Assembly (NCBI GenBank): GCA_902785755.1
Contig: CACZZO010000012.1
Span: 186,001 to 250,000 of the forward strand
DNA length: 64,000 nt
Reading direction: 5' to 3'
DNA from: an uncultured Bacteroidia bacterium
GTDB taxonomy: Bacteria; Bacteroidota; Bacteroidia; Bacteroidales; F082
Shown: piece by piece, positions 15,530 to 22,867 of the stretch
Numbering within the stretch: the first letter of the stretch is position 1
How the letters are laid out: each line of letters opens with the position of its first letter
Program-made: the position numbers and the translations under genes
The notes under the pieces: generated by a model
Database searches by the model: none
Seen by the model: only the letters and a program-made list of their open reading frames with translations
What the model was told of the DNA's origin: nothing

Positions 15530-17872
15530 TTATTTGAGCTCGGAGGCCAAATAAGGCCCCGTGACCGACTTTTTGCAATGCAACATTTGCGTCGGGGTGC
15601 CGCTGAAAATGACCTTGCCGCCCATTGCGCCGCCGCCCGGACCGAGTTCGATGATGTAATCGCAAGCCTTCAGCATTTCCAAGTTGTGCTCGATGAGGAA
15701 AATGCTGTTTCCCGCCTCGACTATCGTCTCAAAAAGGTCAAGGATGCGGCGGATGTCGTTGAGGTGGAGGCCGTCGGAAGGCTCGTCCATAATGAAGATT
15801 TTGGGACGTTGAAGTGTTGAGGCGTTTAACTGTTTAATTGTTGATTTGTTGCGAAAACGATTCAACGATTCAACATTCAACAATTCAACAAGGTTGGAAG
15901 CCAGCTTGATGCGCTGCAACTCGCCGCCCGAAAGCGTCGAAAGCGATTGGTTCAGATGGAGATAGCCCAAACCGACCTTGCGCAATGGCTCCAGTTTTTC
16001 GGCAATGACGGTGCCAGCAAATATTTCCGAGGCTTTGTTGGCGGTCATATCCATCACCTCGGCGATGTTCATTCCTTGCACCTTATAAGATAAGACCTCG
16101 TTGGAGTAACGCAGCCCACCGCAAGCCTCGCAAACAGTCTCGATGCTGTCCATAAAAGCCATATCATTGACAATCACGCCCTTGCCTTGGCAAACGGGAC
16201 AACCTCCCTTGCCGTTGAAGGAGAACAGGTCGGTCTTGGTTTTGTTCGTTTTAGCGAACAATTTACGGATGTCGTCGGCCACTTCGAGGTAGGTGGCTGG
16301 CGTGGAGCGCAAACTAATGCCGATGTTTTTCTGGCTGATGTAAACGATTTCCTCGGGCTGCGGATAAGCTTTGCGAAAACATTCCATCAGCGAACTCTTT
16401 CCCGAACCGGCCACGCCCGCGATGCCGCACATCACGCCCAAGGGCAAATCGGTGGTCAAGTCCTTGATATTGTGCAAACTGACATTCTCCAAATGGAAAA
16501 AGGCTTTGGGTTGGCGCACTTGTTCCTTTATCGCGCTTGTCGCATTGAGCGAATTGCCTGTAAGCGTTTGACTATGAAGTAGTTCGTTGTAACTTCCCTC
16601 AAAGACGATTTCGCCCCCAGCCATACCTGCGCCTGGACCCATATCAATAATGTGGTCGGCGATTTTGATCATTTCCTTGTGATGCTCCACGAGGATGACC
16701 GTGTTGCCGTGGTTTTTCAGTTTTTGCACCGACTTTTGCATCAACATAATGTCGTGGTTGTGGAGGCCCACGCTGGGTTCGTCGAGGATATACATCACGT
16801 CCGACAGTGGCGAGTTGATGTATTTTGCGATTTTGCAGCGTTGCGCCTCGCCGCCCGAAAGCGTCCCGATGGCGCGGTCCAAAGTCAAATAGCCTAACCC
16901 GATTTCCTCCAAAGCGGTCAAGCGTTCAATGGTGGCGTGTTTGATGTCTTCTGCAAGTTGATTGTCAATGGTTTCCATCCACTTGCGGCAGTCGCTGATG
17001 CTCATTGCAGTCACTTCGGCGATGTTCACGCCGTTGATTTTGCAGGAGCGGATTTTCTCGTTGAGGCGTGTTCCTTTGCAGTCGGGGCAGGTGCCCATCG
17101 TCAGCATCGGGTTGAGTACGGCAGCGTGGAGCAGGCCCTCCTCCGAATTGATGATGCTGCGGTACATTCGCGGGATGAGACCTTCGTACTTGGCACTTTT
17201 CGGCCAGTTCGAAGGTGGGTTTTTCAGCCTGATTTGCGGCGAGTTAAGGAACAAGTCGAGTTCTTCGGGCGAATAATCCTTGATTTTCTTGTCGAGGTCG
17301 AAAAGTCCGCTGTGCGCATAGCGAATCCAGCGCCAGCCACCCTTGCCGAAGGCGATATAATGAATGGTGTCCTCGTCGTTGAGCGACTTGTCGAAGTCGA
17401 CCAACTTGTGGATGTCCAACTCACGGATTTCGCCCAAGCCGGCGCAGCGCGGACAACTGCCCGATGGGTGGTTGAAAGAGAAGGCATCCGAATAGCCCAC
17501 AAAAGGCTGCCCGATGCGCGAAAACAGCAAGCGAAGAAGGGCGTAAATGTCTGTGTAAGTGCCAACTGTGGAGCGTGAGTTTGAAGTTGGTTTCCTTTGC
17601 TCGATGACGATGGCAATGGGCAAATTCTCAATATCGCCGACGTGGGGACGGCCATATTTAGGCAAATATTGCTGCGTGAACGAAGGAAAAGTATCGTTCA
17701 GTTCCCTCCGTGACTTGGCCGCGATAGTGTCGAGCACCAACGACGACTTCCCCGAACCCGACACGCCCGTCACCACAGTGATTTGACGTTTCGGGATTTT
17801 GACGGTGACGTGTTTCAGGTTGTTCTCTGTCGCGTCTTTGATGAGGATGGAATCAATGTTCATTGTGCTCAT
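15530..17872 (-). CDS. UvrA-like excision ATPase, short (UvrA2-type)
   Basis: 780 residues, against about 940 for housekeeping UvrA. Two ABC halves are visible: Walker A GVSGSGKSS (about residue 36), signature LSGGEAQRCKIA (about 340) and Walker B ILDEPSVGLH; then Walker A GVAGSGKSS (about 490), signature LSGGELQRIKLA and Walker B IFIMDEPSDGLH. Zinc-binding pairs CPRC/CPDC and CPVC/CEAC are kept. The short length fits UvrA2-like proteins, linked to DNA repair or drug self-protection, rather than the main UvrA. Between the second signature and Walker B there is an odd Asn/Leu-rich insertion (about 15808-15892). Its ATG overlaps the Fic gene stop by one base (TAATG), so it is the second gene of that unit. 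Confidence 0.85.
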   Translation of the reverse strand: MSTMNIDSILIKDATENNLKHVTVKIPKRQITVVTGVSGSGKSSLVLDTIAAKSRRELNDTFPSFTQQYLPKYGRPHVGDIENLPIAIVIEQRKPTSNSRSTVGTYTDIYALLRLLFSRIGQPFVGYSDAFSFNHPSGSCPRCAGLGEIRELDIHKLVDFDKSLNDEDTIHYIAFGKGGWRWIRYAHSGLFDLDKKIKDYSPEELDLFLNSPQIRLKNPPSNWPKSAKYEGLIPRMYRSIINSEEGLLHAAVLNPMLTMGTCPDCKGTRLNEKIRSCKINGVNIAEVTAMSISDCRKWMETIDNQLAEDIKHATIERLTALEEIGLGYLTLDRAIGTLSGGEAQRCKIAKYINSPLSDVMYILDEPSVGLHNHDIMLMQKSVQKLKNHGNTVILVEHHKEMIKIADHIIDMGPGAGMAGGEIVFEGSYNELLHSQTLTGNSLNATSAIKEQVRQPKAFFHLENVSLHNIKDLTTDLPLGVMCGIAGVAGSGKSSLMECFRKAYPQPEEIVYISQKNIGISLRSTPATYLEVADDIRKLFAKTNKTKTDLFSFNGKGGCPVCQGKGVIVNDMAFMDSIETVCEACGGLRYSNEVLSYKVQGMNIAEVMDMTANKASEIFAGTVIAEKLEPLRKVGLGYLHLNQSLSTLSGGELQRIKLASNLVELLNVESLNRFRNKSTIKQLNASTLQRPKIFIMDEPSDGLHLNDIRRILDLFETIVEAGNSIFLIEHNLEMLKACDYIIELGPGGGAMGGKVIFSGTPTQMLHCKKSVTGPYLASELK

Positions 17873-19350
17873 TAAAATCTAAGTATTTTGTCTTCCGAGT
17901 CTGAAAAGGCGTTGGCGCGTTCCAGTTGGAGTTGCAGGGTTTCAAAATTTTCGGTTTGGAGTTGCGCACTGAAGCGGTGGACTCTACTCATGGCACGAAT
18001 CAAGGCGGTTGGGTCACTTTGACGGGTGAATTTCCGCAAGGCATCCAAATAATCCGTCCTGAAAACCGTTGGGATGATGATTTTTGTTTCGTTAGCGTGG
18101 GTCAGTTCCGCGTTCATCATAATACGTGAAACACGACCGTTCCCGTCATCGAAGGGATGTATTTCGCTGACCATAAACAACATAAAGACGGCTTTAGCGA
18201 AAGGCGAGCGAAGAGCCCGATAGAAATCGAATCCTTTTTTCAAGGTGCCTTTGACAAGTTCGTAATCAACGAAAAGACTGTTTCCGGCGCGGTTGTTTTG
18301 CATCTTGAACAGCCCAGGATGCTTCTCCGGACGGGCAGAAAGCAACTTTTTGTGCCTTGCTTGCAATAGTTCAATCAATTCGTCAGTGGTGTTGGGCACG
18401 ATTGACATTTCCCGACGGTCGGAAACGATGGCAAATGTTCCCAACATATCGTGTGAATCTTCGTTTCTTGCGGGTAGGGGAAGATTGGTCTCAATAATCT
18501 GTTTGGCATCGTCGATGGTGAATTCCGTGCCTTCGATGTAGTTGGAAAAATAACTTTCGAAAAAGGCGAAATTGCGGTAAGCCAAAGTGGTCGGACTGTT
18601 TTCGGGATAGGACGGGAACACGTCGTCATTGAGCACGGTGAATAGGTTTTGGAACAACTCGTAACGTTGAGGGTCGTAAGGTTCTCCGAAAACCCGTGCC
18701 GTGGCCAAAGGTGAGGTCAGGATGTTTGCGTCGCGTGTTGAGAGCAAGGCACCGATGAGTTTGTCCAATCGTGCGTATTCGTCAGTCATCCCCAACCGTT
18801 CCGAAAGCACTTTCGCCTTGTCGCGCAAGGCATTGATGGCAGTCTCGCCATTGATTCTGATGACTTTCTCCAAACGTTCTTCGATGACGGATTGTGGCAG
18901 GCATTTCCCTCCGTCTTTTTTCTGATAGGCGGTTTGAAGATTCTCCAAAAATGCCCTTTCGGGACACGCGATGAAAAGCCCGTTGACGAAAGGCGTGTCC
19001 TCCGGCTGGCCCGATTGACCCTCCAAAAGATGGATGATAAGCCCTGGCAGCGTTATCTTTTTGGTGTATTTGTAGGTCAGGAAAAAGTCGCCAGAAGCGG
19101 TTGGTTTCATTTCGATTGCCGAGCGATGGCTGACAACGGCTTCAGGAAACAATCGTCCCAAGATGAGGAAAAGGTTTCGCCTCACGATGACCTCTTCGGA
19201 CTCGTTCAAGTTGGAAGTGTAGATTTTAGGCATCACCTTTTTGATACGTCCTTTTTTCACCAAGTCAGACAAGTAATAGGAATATTTCTTGTCGCCATTG
19301 GCTATCATAACTTCAGGCAAGGCTTCTCCGATTTTTGGAAAATTTTCCAT
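17872..19350 (-). CDS. Fic-domain AMP-transferase with N-terminal AbiEi-like regulator domain
   Basis: 492 residues. Residues about 1-140 look like an AbiEi-type antitoxin/HTH domain (YYLSDLVKKGRIKKVMPKIY, then VVSHRSAIE). The Fic core (about 280-430) has the complete catalytic motif HPFDDGNGRVSR, so nucleotide transfer to a Ser/Thr/Tyr target is expected. Upstream of the core, SNYIEG fits the (S/T)xxxE(G/N) inhibitory motif of class II Fic proteins, so activity is probably self-restrained. Three copies of a GGAAA(A/T)TTTTCC palindrome lie over and upstream of the start codon, suggesting autorepression through the N-terminal domain. It is co-transcribed with the UvrA2-like gene (1-nt overlap). 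The target is unknown. Confidence 0.85.
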   Translation of the reverse strand: MENFPKIGEALPEVMIANGDKKYSYYLSDLVKKGRIKKVMPKIYTSNLNESEEVIVRRNLFLILGRLFPEAVVSHRSAIEMKPTASGDFFLTYKYTKKITLPGLIIHLLEGQSGQPEDTPFVNGLFIACPERAFLENLQTAYQKKDGGKCLPQSVIEERLEKVIRINGETAINALRDKAKVLSERLGMTDEYARLDKLIGALLSTRDANILTSPLATARVFGEPYDPQRYELFQNLFTVLNDDVFPSYPENSPTTLAYRNFAFFESYFSNYIEGTEFTIDDAKQIIETNLPLPARNEDSHDMLGTFAIVSDRREMSIVPNTTDELIELLQARHKKLLSARPEKHPGLFKMQNNRAGNSLFVDYELVKGTLKKGFDFYRALRSPFAKAVFMLFMVSEIHPFDDGNGRVSRIMMNAELTHANETKIIIPTVFRTDYLDALRKFTRQSDPTALIRAMSRVHRFSAQLQTENFETLQLQLERANAFSDSEDKILRF

Positions 19351-19453
19351 TTTTGCATAAATTTCGGCAAAAATACGGAGTTTTTTCCTTTTTCATAGGT
19401 TGTTTCTTGGAAATTTTTCCATTTTCAAGCGGAAATTACGGAAATTTTTCCAT
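19337..19453. promoter_or_regulatory. Three near-identical palindromes GGAAA(A/T)TTTTCCAT at the Fic gene start
   Basis: Copies lie at 19337-19350 (GGAAAATTTTCCAT, overlapping the Fic ATG), 19409-19422 and 19440-19453 (GGAAATTTTTCCAT, twice). The -7 box TATTTTTG (minus strand) lies at 19368-19375, between the first and second copies, giving a leader of about 10 nt. The arrangement around the promoter fits an operator array, most simply for the Fic protein's own AbiEi-like N-terminal domain. Confidence 0.55.
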
Positions 19454-19455
19454 TT

Positions 19456-19950
19456 TTACAAAATCTCCCGCGCAATCCAAGCGCAAGCCTCGGCATCGGC
19501 CAAGGCGTGATGATGGTTGATAAGCTCGAATCCGCAGGCCGCCGCCACGGTGTGCAGTTGATGGTTGGGCAATCGTTTTCCGAAATGCTTTCGTGAGGCG
19601 CGACAAGTGCAATAAAACTGATAGTCAGGGTAATCCATTTGGTAGCAACGCATCACGGCCTTCAGGCAGCCTTCATCGAAAGGGCTGTTGTGCGCCACCA
19701 GTGGCAAGCCCTCAATAAGCGGCTCGATTTGTCGCCAGACGTATGGAAACACGGGCGCGTCCTCGGTGTCCTCCTTGGTGATGCCGTGGACGAGCGTGTT
19801 CCAATACAGATAATAGTTCGGCTCTGGTTGGATGAGGGAATAGAACGAGTCCACAAACTCGCCATTGCGGACAATCACAACTCCAACGCTACAAACGCTC
19901 GTGCGCTCGTTGTTGGCGGTTTCGAAATCGATGGCGGCGAAGTTGTTCAT
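19456..19950 (-). CDS. DnaQ-like DEDDh 3'-5' exonuclease
   Basis: 164 residues, a stand-alone exonuclease domain. Exo I is DFET near the N terminus (FAAIDFETAN), Exo II is the AHNSPFDEGCL segment, and Exo III is HHALADAEAC, giving the full DEDDh set. It would remove nucleotides from 3' ends of DNA or RNA; such small proteins are often annotated as DNA polymerase III epsilon-like but need not be part of the replicase. A truncated second copy of its first 21 codons lies at 21822-21884, coupled to the WYL regulator gene, which suggests this gene was once directly downstream of WYL. It begins 49 bp after the AlbA_2 gene stop. Confidence 0.88.
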   Translation of the reverse strand: MNNFAAIDFETANNERTSVCSVGVVIVRNGEFVDSFYSLIQPEPNYYLYWNTLVHGITKEDTEDAPVFPYVWRQIEPLIEGLPLVAHNSPFDEGCLKAVMRCYQMDYPDYQFYCTCRASRKHFGKRLPNHQLHTVAAACGFELINHHHALADAEACAWIAREIL

Positions 19951-20007
19951 AAAGGGAACGATTCGATGTAAAAATGTTAAGTATCTGATTATAAATGGGC
20001 TATATTT
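19951..20007. repeat. Direct repeat R bracketing the AlbA_2 gene (downstream copy)
   Basis: AAAGGGAACGATT-, then TGTAAAAAT, TATCT and AATGGGCTATATTT, occur in this order here and again at 21700-21780, where about 24 extra bases lie in the middle. This copy spans the stop codon of the AlbA_2 gene (TAG at 20002-20000) and reaches the start of the exonuclease gene. Confidence 0.6.
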
Positions 20008-21661
20008 CTCCGTTTTTGGACTTTGTCCATTTGTAGCGCGTGGCTTTTCCTTTCCCCTCCCTGCCTATAATCTGGTTTTCAAACATCTTTTCGACCAAAG
20101 TCCGGGTTTGCTTCACTGAATATTCGTTGGCGAAAACCTGAATGAAATCGGACATGCTGATGTCGCCATCGTGCTGCAATAGGTAATAGACCTGCCTGAT
20201 GTCGCTTGCCTTGAAAAGGCCATTTGCCACGGGCGGGAAGTGCTTGAAGTAGGTGTCGGACAGAATGTATTGGAAGTAACTGTCGGGCATAATTAGCTCT
20301 TCTTCAAGCAGTTTCTTAATGCTATTGGGATAAAAATAGCTGTCGTTGTGGCAAGCGATGGAATATAAGGTGAGCATGTCGAACACGCTCAACTGCTTGT
20401 CAATCGCTCTTGAGTTTTGGAAATCGCGGATAAGCAACGCCAAATAAGGCATAACGACAGTGGCACTTATCGAAAGTTGCACTTGGTAATCATCGGAGGC
20501 CGAATAATCGGGTAAGGCTTTGCCTTCCATCAGGCAATTGCGGAACATGATGTCCACACCTTGCCCCGACCGCTCAATCAATCCAGTTTTTTCGACGACT
20601 TCTGTCAGAAGCCTGCTGCGTGGAGAGCTATTGATAGTCAGTAAGTTATCCAAGTTTACGCCGTATGGAAAACCTCCTGAATTGCAAATGGTTATCTCGT
20701 CGGGGTATTGCCTGATGAAAATGTCGCCGCCCATTTGGAAACTCCTGTGCATCATGGCATTCAGCACGGCCTCACGGATGGTTTCGCTGTTGAATGACAG
20801 GATGTCAAGGATTTGCGGCATCAGTTCGATGTGCTGTGTCGGATTGCTGGCGGGCTGGTTGAGGTAGTCCCAAACCTTGTCGATGGCAATGACGAGCGGT
20901 TCTTTGAACTCTTGCCTCGCGCTATGCCGGATTTGTGCGTGGTTGGCCCGATATTCAATAACGATGTTGTTTTGAGGCAAATACTGGTTGATGATTTCGC
21001 TTTTCCCCAGCAATATCAAAGCCGCGTAGGTCAATTTGCCCTCGGCGTTCATCAAATTCAAGTCGGTGAGCAATTGCCTTTCGGGTATGGTCAGTATGTT
21101 GGGGTTGTTTTGCTTTTGGTAAATGCGGTTCCGCAAGTTGGCAATCGCTGGCTCGGAAAGGTCGTTGATGGTCAGCCCGTTACAGATGGTTGCCGAAAAA
21201 TCAGGCGATTGCTCCGAAATGATGGAGAAATACTCTGCGTCGTCCATTTCACGGAGGCTTTCGCCAATACGCATCAATGGAACGCCCTCAAAACGAAGCG
21301 CTTTCCCGATGGGACGCGACGGCACATTGATGACCAACACGCGCTTTTGTGTCTCGTCGTAGAGTTCTTCGGTTCTCACCCTGATATGTAACCTCTCATA
21401 GATTTCGTCCTCCAAAGCCCCCGTTTTATCCGCTGCGAAGTCGCTCCCTACCACCTTGTGAGGAATGTTGTCGGTCATACCCAACACGAGCCTGCCGCCT
21501 CGTTCATTGGCCAATGCGACGATATAGCCTAATACACAGTGCCTTCTGTCTTTCGGGTCGGTGTGCTGGCCGCCAGCAAAAGGGTAATTGCGTGCCGCTT
21601 CCTTAAACTCGATGTGGTCTTCCTTTTCGCGCAAAACCGACAATTCTTGTATGGTACTCAT
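20000..21661 (-). CDS. Schlafen/AlbA_2-domain ATP-binding regulator-like protein
   Basis: 553 residues. The N terminus (about 10-140) is an AlbA_2/Schlafen domain: EDHIEFKEAARN, then VALANERGGRLVLGM, then VPLMRIGESLREM. The middle (about 290-400) has the AlbA_2-linked GHKL-like segment IREAVLNAMMHRSF, NSGGFPYG and ERSGQGVDIMF. The C terminus (about 470-550) looks like a winged helix (ISMSDFIQVFANEYSVKQTR). The family is widespread as putative DNA/RNA-binding regulators or defence accessory proteins; its exact role is unknown. Direct repeats lie around the gene at 19951-20007 and 21700-21780, and it separates a truncated exonuclease fragment from the intact exonuclease, which suggests it was inserted there. 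Confidence 0.82.
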   Translation of the reverse strand: MSTIQELSVLREKEDHIEFKEAARNYPFAGGQHTDPKDRRHCVLGYIVALANERGGRLVLGMTDNIPHKVVGSDFAADKTGALEDEIYERLHIRVRTEELYDETQKRVLVINVPSRPIGKALRFEGVPLMRIGESLREMDDAEYFSIISEQSPDFSATICNGLTINDLSEPAIANLRNRIYQKQNNPNILTIPERQLLTDLNLMNAEGKLTYAALILLGKSEIINQYLPQNNIVIEYRANHAQIRHSARQEFKEPLVIAIDKVWDYLNQPASNPTQHIELMPQILDILSFNSETIREAVLNAMMHRSFQMGGDIFIRQYPDEITICNSGGFPYGVNLDNLLTINSSPRSRLLTEVVEKTGLIERSGQGVDIMFRNCLMEGKALPDYSASDDYQVQLSISATVVMPYLALLIRDFQNSRAIDKQLSVFDMLTLYSIACHNDSYFYPNSIKKLLEEELIMPDSYFQYILSDTYFKHFPPVANGLFKASDIRQVYYLLQHDGDISMSDFIQVFANEYSVKQTRTLVEKMFENQIIGREGKGKATRYKWTKSKNGEI

Positions 21662-21677
21662 AGGCGTGATATTTCTG

Positions 21678-21685
21678 CAAAAATA
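21678..21685 (-). promoter_or_regulatory. -7 box TATTTTTG for the AlbA_2 gene
   Basis: The minus strand reads TATTTTTG, a match to TAnnTTTG, about 16 bp upstream of the ATG at 21661, giving a leader of about 10 nt. The gene thus has its own promoter between its start and repeat R'. Confidence 0.55.
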
Positions 21686-21699
21686 CTGACAATTCCAGA

Positions 21700-21780
21700 A
21701 AAGGGAACGATTTGTGTAAAAATTTGTGTTGAATTTTTAGAAATATAATCTATATATCTCATTTTCAATGGGCTATATTT
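21700..21780. repeat. Direct repeat R' bracketing the AlbA_2 gene (upstream copy)
   Basis: Longer partner of the repeat at 19951-20007, in the same orientation: AAAGGGAACGATTTG, TGTAAAAAT, then an extra AT-rich stretch, TATCTCATTTTC and AATGGGCTATATTT. It lies 38 bp upstream of the AlbA_2 start and touches the end of the exonuclease fragment. Confidence 0.6.
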
Positions 21781-21884
21781 TATTGATATGGATGGCTGAA
21801 TTGTGGTATTTTGAGTTTTATGCTGCACACGCTCGTGCGCTCGTTGTTGGCGGTCTCGAAGTCGATGGCGGCGAAGTCTTTCAT
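21780..21884 (-). pseudogene. 5' fragment of a DnaQ-like exonuclease gene
   Basis: From ATG 21884 the minus strand encodes MKDFAAIDFETANNERTSVC, nearly identical to the start of the intact exonuclease (MNNFAAIDFETANNERTSVC at 19950). After residue 21 the frame runs into unrelated sequence and stops after 34 codons. The first 63 nt differ from the intact gene by only a few bases. The fragment's ATG overlaps the TGA of the WYL gene (ATGA), so the original gene order was WYL then exonuclease, translationally coupled. It looks like the left-over of an insertion or recombination that placed the AlbA_2 gene between WYL and a full exonuclease copy. Confidence 0.8.
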
Positions 21885-22795
21885 TTTGAGTTGTAATGAT
21901 TCCACATCCGTTTCACTGTGCCCGCCAACTCTTGCCGCAGCCAAAGCGGTTCCAACACTTCAAGCGCGTCGCCGTTCCAGAGGAGTTCTTGCTGGAAATC
22001 GAAGGTCGGGCGGACTTGCAGGGTGAAAATGCTGTGGTCGGCGGTGCGCTCGGTTTCTTTTTGGCTTGGGTGCAAAGGCAAGGAACGCAGGTAGTTGGCT
22101 TGGTTGGCACTAACCTTAATCTTCACCGTTTCTATTCGGGTTCCGTCGCCACGGATGACACCGAAACAGCCCTCAAAATAGACCTCGGGACTGAAATCCT
22201 TGGGATAGGAAAAAGGCTCGTCCGTCAGTTGGGCATCCAAAACGCGGTCCAAGGAATAGATGCGGATTTTGCCTTCATAAACGCTGTTGCCGACCAAATA
22301 CCAACGTTGGCGAAACAGTTTCACACAATATGGCTCCACCCTGAAAGTGCTTTCGTGTTCTCTCCAATAACCCTTGTAGGTGATTTCCAGCACTTTGCTT
22401 TTCTTCATCGCGGCCATCACCGTGTCCAACAAGTCCTGTCCCGATGGTATATTTTCAAGCAAAATGCGGTCGCTGAGCGACTTGTTTTCAAGTAGCGTGT
22501 TGCTGACCGACATGGTGTTGAGCAGCCAGCGTTGCAGGCTGTCGTCTTCAAGCGCCTCGCGGTTCTCGATGTAATAGCGGTCGCCGTCGCTCTTGTCGCA
22601 CATAATGACGAGGCCAAACATATCTTCCACTGTGTTTTTCCAAGTGTGGAACGTGCGGCGCGGAATCTCCAATCCCTCGCTCAAATCGGTTTCGAGCCAC
22701 CGCTGGTTGATTTCCTTCAGCGTGATTTTCTTGGCGTGGTAGAGCGTCTCTACGAGCCACACGTATTTGTTGATTTGGTTATTGGACATACTCAT
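21881..22795 (-). CDS. WYL-domain transcriptional regulator
   Basis: 304 residues. The N terminus (about 1-75) has a winged-helix region (ITLKEINQRWLETDL, then IPRRTFHTWKNTVEDMFG). Residues about 130-200 are the WYL domain (LEITYKGYWREHESTFRVEPY, then RQRWYLVGNSVYEGKIRIYSLDR), and the C-terminal about 90 residues match the WCX extension. WYL proteins often act as ligand-sensing repressors of defence or DNA-damage genes. Here the gene precedes an exonuclease fragment (ATGA overlap) and follows the DUF262 pair. ATG 22795 was chosen; a second ATG two codons in is possible. A TATCTTTG -7 box lies about 15 bp upstream, overlapping the DUF262 terminator. Confidence 0.85.
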   Translation of the reverse strand: MSMSNNQINKYVWLVETLYHAKKITLKEINQRWLETDLSEGLEIPRRTFHTWKNTVEDMFGLVIMCDKSDGDRYYIENREALEDDSLQRWLLNTMSVSNTLLENKSLSDRILLENIPSGQDLLDTVMAAMKKSKVLEITYKGYWREHESTFRVEPYCVKLFRQRWYLVGNSVYEGKIRIYSLDRVLDAQLTDEPFSYPKDFSPEVYFEGCFGVIRGDGTRIETVKIKVSANQANYLRSLPLHPSQKETERTADHSIFTLQVRPTFDFQQELLWNGDALEVLEPLWLRQELAGTVKRMWNHYNSK

Positions 22796-22807
22796 ACATT
22801 TTGATGG

Positions 22808-22855
22808 CGCAAAGATATAAAAAGCCTGTGCTAAATCGCTGCACAGGCTTTGAAA
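22808..22855 (-). terminator. Terminator of the DUF262 pair, overlapping the WYL promoter
   Basis: AAAGCCTGTGC and GCACAGGCTTT form an 11-bp stem with a loop of about 9 nt; on the minus strand the stem is followed by a short T-rich run, so it ends the DUF262 unit (stop at 22868). The same stretch carries the minus-strand -7 box TATCTTTG (about 22810-22817) for the WYL gene. A related hairpin lies on the far side of the DUF262 pair at about 26846-26893. Confidence 0.65.
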
Positions 22856-22867
22856 AAACTCTTCTTT

